Assembly (NCBI GenBank): GCA_050742155.1
Contig: JBOGFC010000117.1
Span: 1 to 13,996 of the forward strand
Length of the DNA: 13,996 bases
Source of the DNA: JBOGFC01 sp050742155
Lineage (GTDB): Bacteria; Actinomycetota; Acidimicrobiia; Spongiisociales; JALYHC01
Direction of reading: 5' to 3'
The notes below the pieces were generated by a model. The model did no database searches. It saw only the letters and a list, made by a program, of their open reading frames with translations, and had not been told where the DNA came from. A program made the position numbers and the translations under genes. Position 1 is the first letter of the stretch, and each line of letters begins with the position of its first letter. Below are positions 12,172-13,996 of this stretch, piece after piece.

Positions 12172-13996
12172 TTGGCCAGGCTCATCGTCTCGCTGCTGGG
12201 CGCTCCCCGCGTGGAGGTGGATGGCCGAGCCGTTGAGGTCGACACCCGCAAGGCCACCGCCCTGCTCGCCTACCTGGCGTTGACCGGCCAGGCGCACCGG
12301 CGAGACGCGCTGGCCACCCTGCTCTGGCCGGACTACGACCAGGAGCGGGCGCGGGCCGCCCTGCGCCGCACGCTCTCCGCCCTCAAGGCCGGGCTGGGCG
12401 AGGGATGGCTGGAGGTGAGCCGGGAGAGCATCGGGCTGGGCCGAAGCGCCGACCTGTGGCTCGACGTGGAGGAGTTCAACCGGCTCATCGCGCAGAACGA
12501 TCCGGAGCGCCTGGAGGAGGCGGCGGCGCTGTATCGGGGGGACTTCCTCGAGGGCTTCACGCTGCGGGACAGCCCGAATTTCGACGACTGGCAGTTCTTC
12601 GAGGCGGAGCAGCTCCGGCACCGCTTGGCGGGCGGCCTGGAGCGGCTCGTGCAGGCCCTCGCCGAGCAGGGGAGGTTGGAGGAAGCCGCCCAGCAGTCTC
12701 GGCGCTGGGTGGCCCTCGATCCGCTCCATGAGTCCGCCCATCGCTGGCTGATGACCGTGCACGCCTGGGCGGGAGATCGGGGCGCAGCGCTCCGCCAGTA
12801 CCGGGAATGCGTGCGCATCCTCGAGGCCGAGCTGGGGGTCCCGCCCCTCGATGAGACCATTCACCTCTCGGAGGCCATCCTGGAGAACCGGGTCGAGCCC
12901 AGGGTGCGGATCGAGCCCCAGTCGGCCCCGGCCTCGCCCCCCCGCCGTTCGGCCTACCCGCTGGTGGGCCGATCGGCCGCCTGGTCGGCTCTCTCCAAGG
13001 CCTACTCGGCCGGCTCGGGGCACCTGGCCGTGATCGAAGGAGAGGCGGGAATCGGCAAGACGCGCCTGGCCGAGGAGTTCTTGACCCAAGCCCGGGTTGG
13101 CGGCGCGGTGATCATGGGATCCCGGTGCTATCAAGGTGAGCAGGGCCTGGCCTTCGGTCCGATCGCCGAGCTCATGCGGTCCGTGCTGGGAGAGAGGGCC
13201 GCGTCCCTGAGAGATCTCCCGGACCACTGGCTGGGCGAGGCGGGGCGTCTGGTGCCGGAGCTACGCGAGCTGCGGCCGGGTGTGCCCGAGCTCCCTCCTT
13301 CCGAGGCCGCCCAGGCTCGATTCTTCGAAGCGCTGCGGCAGGTGTTGCTGGCCCCCATGACTGCCGACACGGCGAGGGTCCTTTTTCTCGACGACCTGCA
13401 CTGGGCGGATCAGTCGTCCCTCGATTTCCTCAGGTATCTGGTGAGGCGTCCGGCAGGGGGTTCGCTCCGCGTGCTGGTGACCTGGCGGACGGAGGAGGTC
13501 CCCCCCGGGCACACCCTGCGGGGCTGGGTGGAAGAGCTGCGGAGGGCCGGAAAGGGGACGCTCGTGTCCCTGCCCCGTTTGGGCAGGGAGGACGTCGCCG
13601 TTCTGGTCAGGGGAGCCGGGCTGAGCGAGGAGCTGGCCGACGGCCTGTACGAGGAGACCGAGGGCCTTCCCTTCTTCGTGGTGGAGTGGCTGGAGGCCAT
13701 CGGCCAAGGAGCCGATCCGGAGCGGGGCTTCGTGGGGGGTCGCCTGCTGCGTTCTCGCCTGGAGACCGTGAGCGAGCTGTCCCGCCAGGTGCTCACCGCC
13801 GCGGCGGTGGTGGGGCGGTCCTTCGCCTTCGAGACCATTAGCTCGGCCGGGGGGAAGAGCGAGGAGGAAACCGTGGACGCTTTGGAGGAGCTGACTCTCC
13901 GCGGCCTGATCCGGGAGCTCCCGGTGAAGGGGACGTCGCCGTCCTACGACTTCAGCCACGAGAGATTACGGCGGCTGGTCTACGAGGATGCCAGCC
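12172..13996 (+). CDS. BTAD-type transcriptional regulator with AAA ATPase domain (3' end outside window)
   Basis: The frame is open to the window edge, giving 608 residues of an incomplete protein. Residues about 1-98 are an OmpR/SARP-like winged helix (LIVSLLGAPRVEVDGRAV, then RRDALATLLWPD and RAALRRTLSALK). Residues about 99-240 are a bacterial transcriptional activator domain (RGDFLEGF, LDPLHESAHRWLM, ELGVPP). From about 262 (YPLVGR) an AAA/STAND-type ATPase follows, with Walker A GEAGIGKT (290-297) and Walker B VLFLDDLHWAD (Asp407, Asp408). It ends in a winged-helix-like segment near 570-605. Such proteins usually continue into TPR repeats. The TTG at 12172 has AAGGA 4 bases upstream. 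Another TTG at 12142 is in frame, and a stop at 12118-12120 bounds the frame. The target genes are unknown; the divergent operon is a candidate. Confidence 0.9.
   Translation, partial: MARLIVSLLGAPRVEVDGRAVEVDTRKATALLAYLALTGQAHRRDALATLLWPDYDQERARAALRRTLSALKAGLGEGWLEVSRESIGLGRSADLWLDVEEFNRLIAQNDPERLEEAAALYRGDFLEGFTLRDSPNFDDWQFFEAEQLRHRLAGGLERLVQALAEQGRLEEAAQQSRRWVALDPLHESAHRWLMTVHAWAGDRGAALRQYRECVRILEAELGVPPLDETIHLSEAILENRVEPRVRIEPQSAPASPPRRSAYPLVGRSAAWSALSKAYSAGSGHLAVIEGEAGIGKTRLAEEFLTQARVGGAVIMGSRCYQGEQGLAFGPIAELMRSVLGERAASLRDLPDHWLGEAGRLVPELRELRPGVPELPPSEAAQARFFEALRQVLLAPMTADTARVLFLDDLHWADQSSLDFLRYLVRRPAGGSLRVLVTWRTEEVPPGHTLRGWVEELRRAGKGTLVSLPRLGREDVAVLVRGAGLSEELADGLYEETEGLPFFVVEWLEAIGQGADPERGFVGGRLLRSRLETVSELSRQVLTAAAVVGRSFAFETISSAGGKSEEETVDALEELTLRGLIRELPVKGTSPSYDFSHERLRRLVYEDAS

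Noticed and set aside
12091..13227. Minus-strand open frame of 378 codons
   Set aside because: The opposite strand encodes a winged helix, a BTAD domain and the Walker A motif in one frame. The minus frame shows no domain.

Overview
The window is GC-rich and almost fully coding. GTG, TTG and probably CTG starts, 4-base stop/start overlaps, a likely leaderless promoter, a BTAD-type regulator and a recurring actinobacterial-type membrane family suggest a deep-branching Actinomycetota member (Acidimicrobiia- or Thermoleophilia-like). Chloroflexota cannot be excluded from sequence alone.

Layout. (1) 42-2866, minus: a purine-degradation pair, allantoinase (allB) followed by a fused allantoicase/OHCU decarboxylase, joined by a GTGA overlap. 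(2) 2941-3624, plus: a rhomboid-type intramembrane protease, divergent from allB. (3) 3630-3667: three overlapping inverted repeats between convergent genes. (4) 3658-8207, minus: a likely five-gene operon. It encodes a GAF-SpoIIE phosphatase-HATPase protein, two STAS antagonist-like proteins, a conserved hypothetical protein and a phytoene-desaturase/PYROXD2-like FAD oxidoreductase. (5) 8208-8287: a short gap with an operator-like inverted repeat and a large hairpin. (6) 8281-12072, minus: a second operon with a multi-pass membrane protein, a short SRPBCC protein, an internally deleted remnant of a membrane family, and two full-length tandem paralogues of that family. (7) 12172-13996, plus: a BTAD/AAA-ATPase regulator that runs off the window end, divergent from operon 6.

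How the genes may work together. Allantoinase acts between the two activities of the fusion protein: OHCU decarboxylase makes (S)-allantoin, AllB makes allantoate, and allantoicase makes ureidoglycolate and urea. The GAF/PP2C/HATPase protein has both the phosphatase and the kinase parts of a partner-switching circuit, and the next two genes encode its probable STAS substrates. No sigma factor is visible, so the output is unknown. The membrane-protein operon looks like an expanding and decaying tandem family. The divergent BTAD regulator is a natural but untested candidate for its control.

All intergenic gaps are below 100 bases. No tRNA, rRNA, CRISPR array or insertion sequence was seen. Bases 1-41 hold no recognisable gene.
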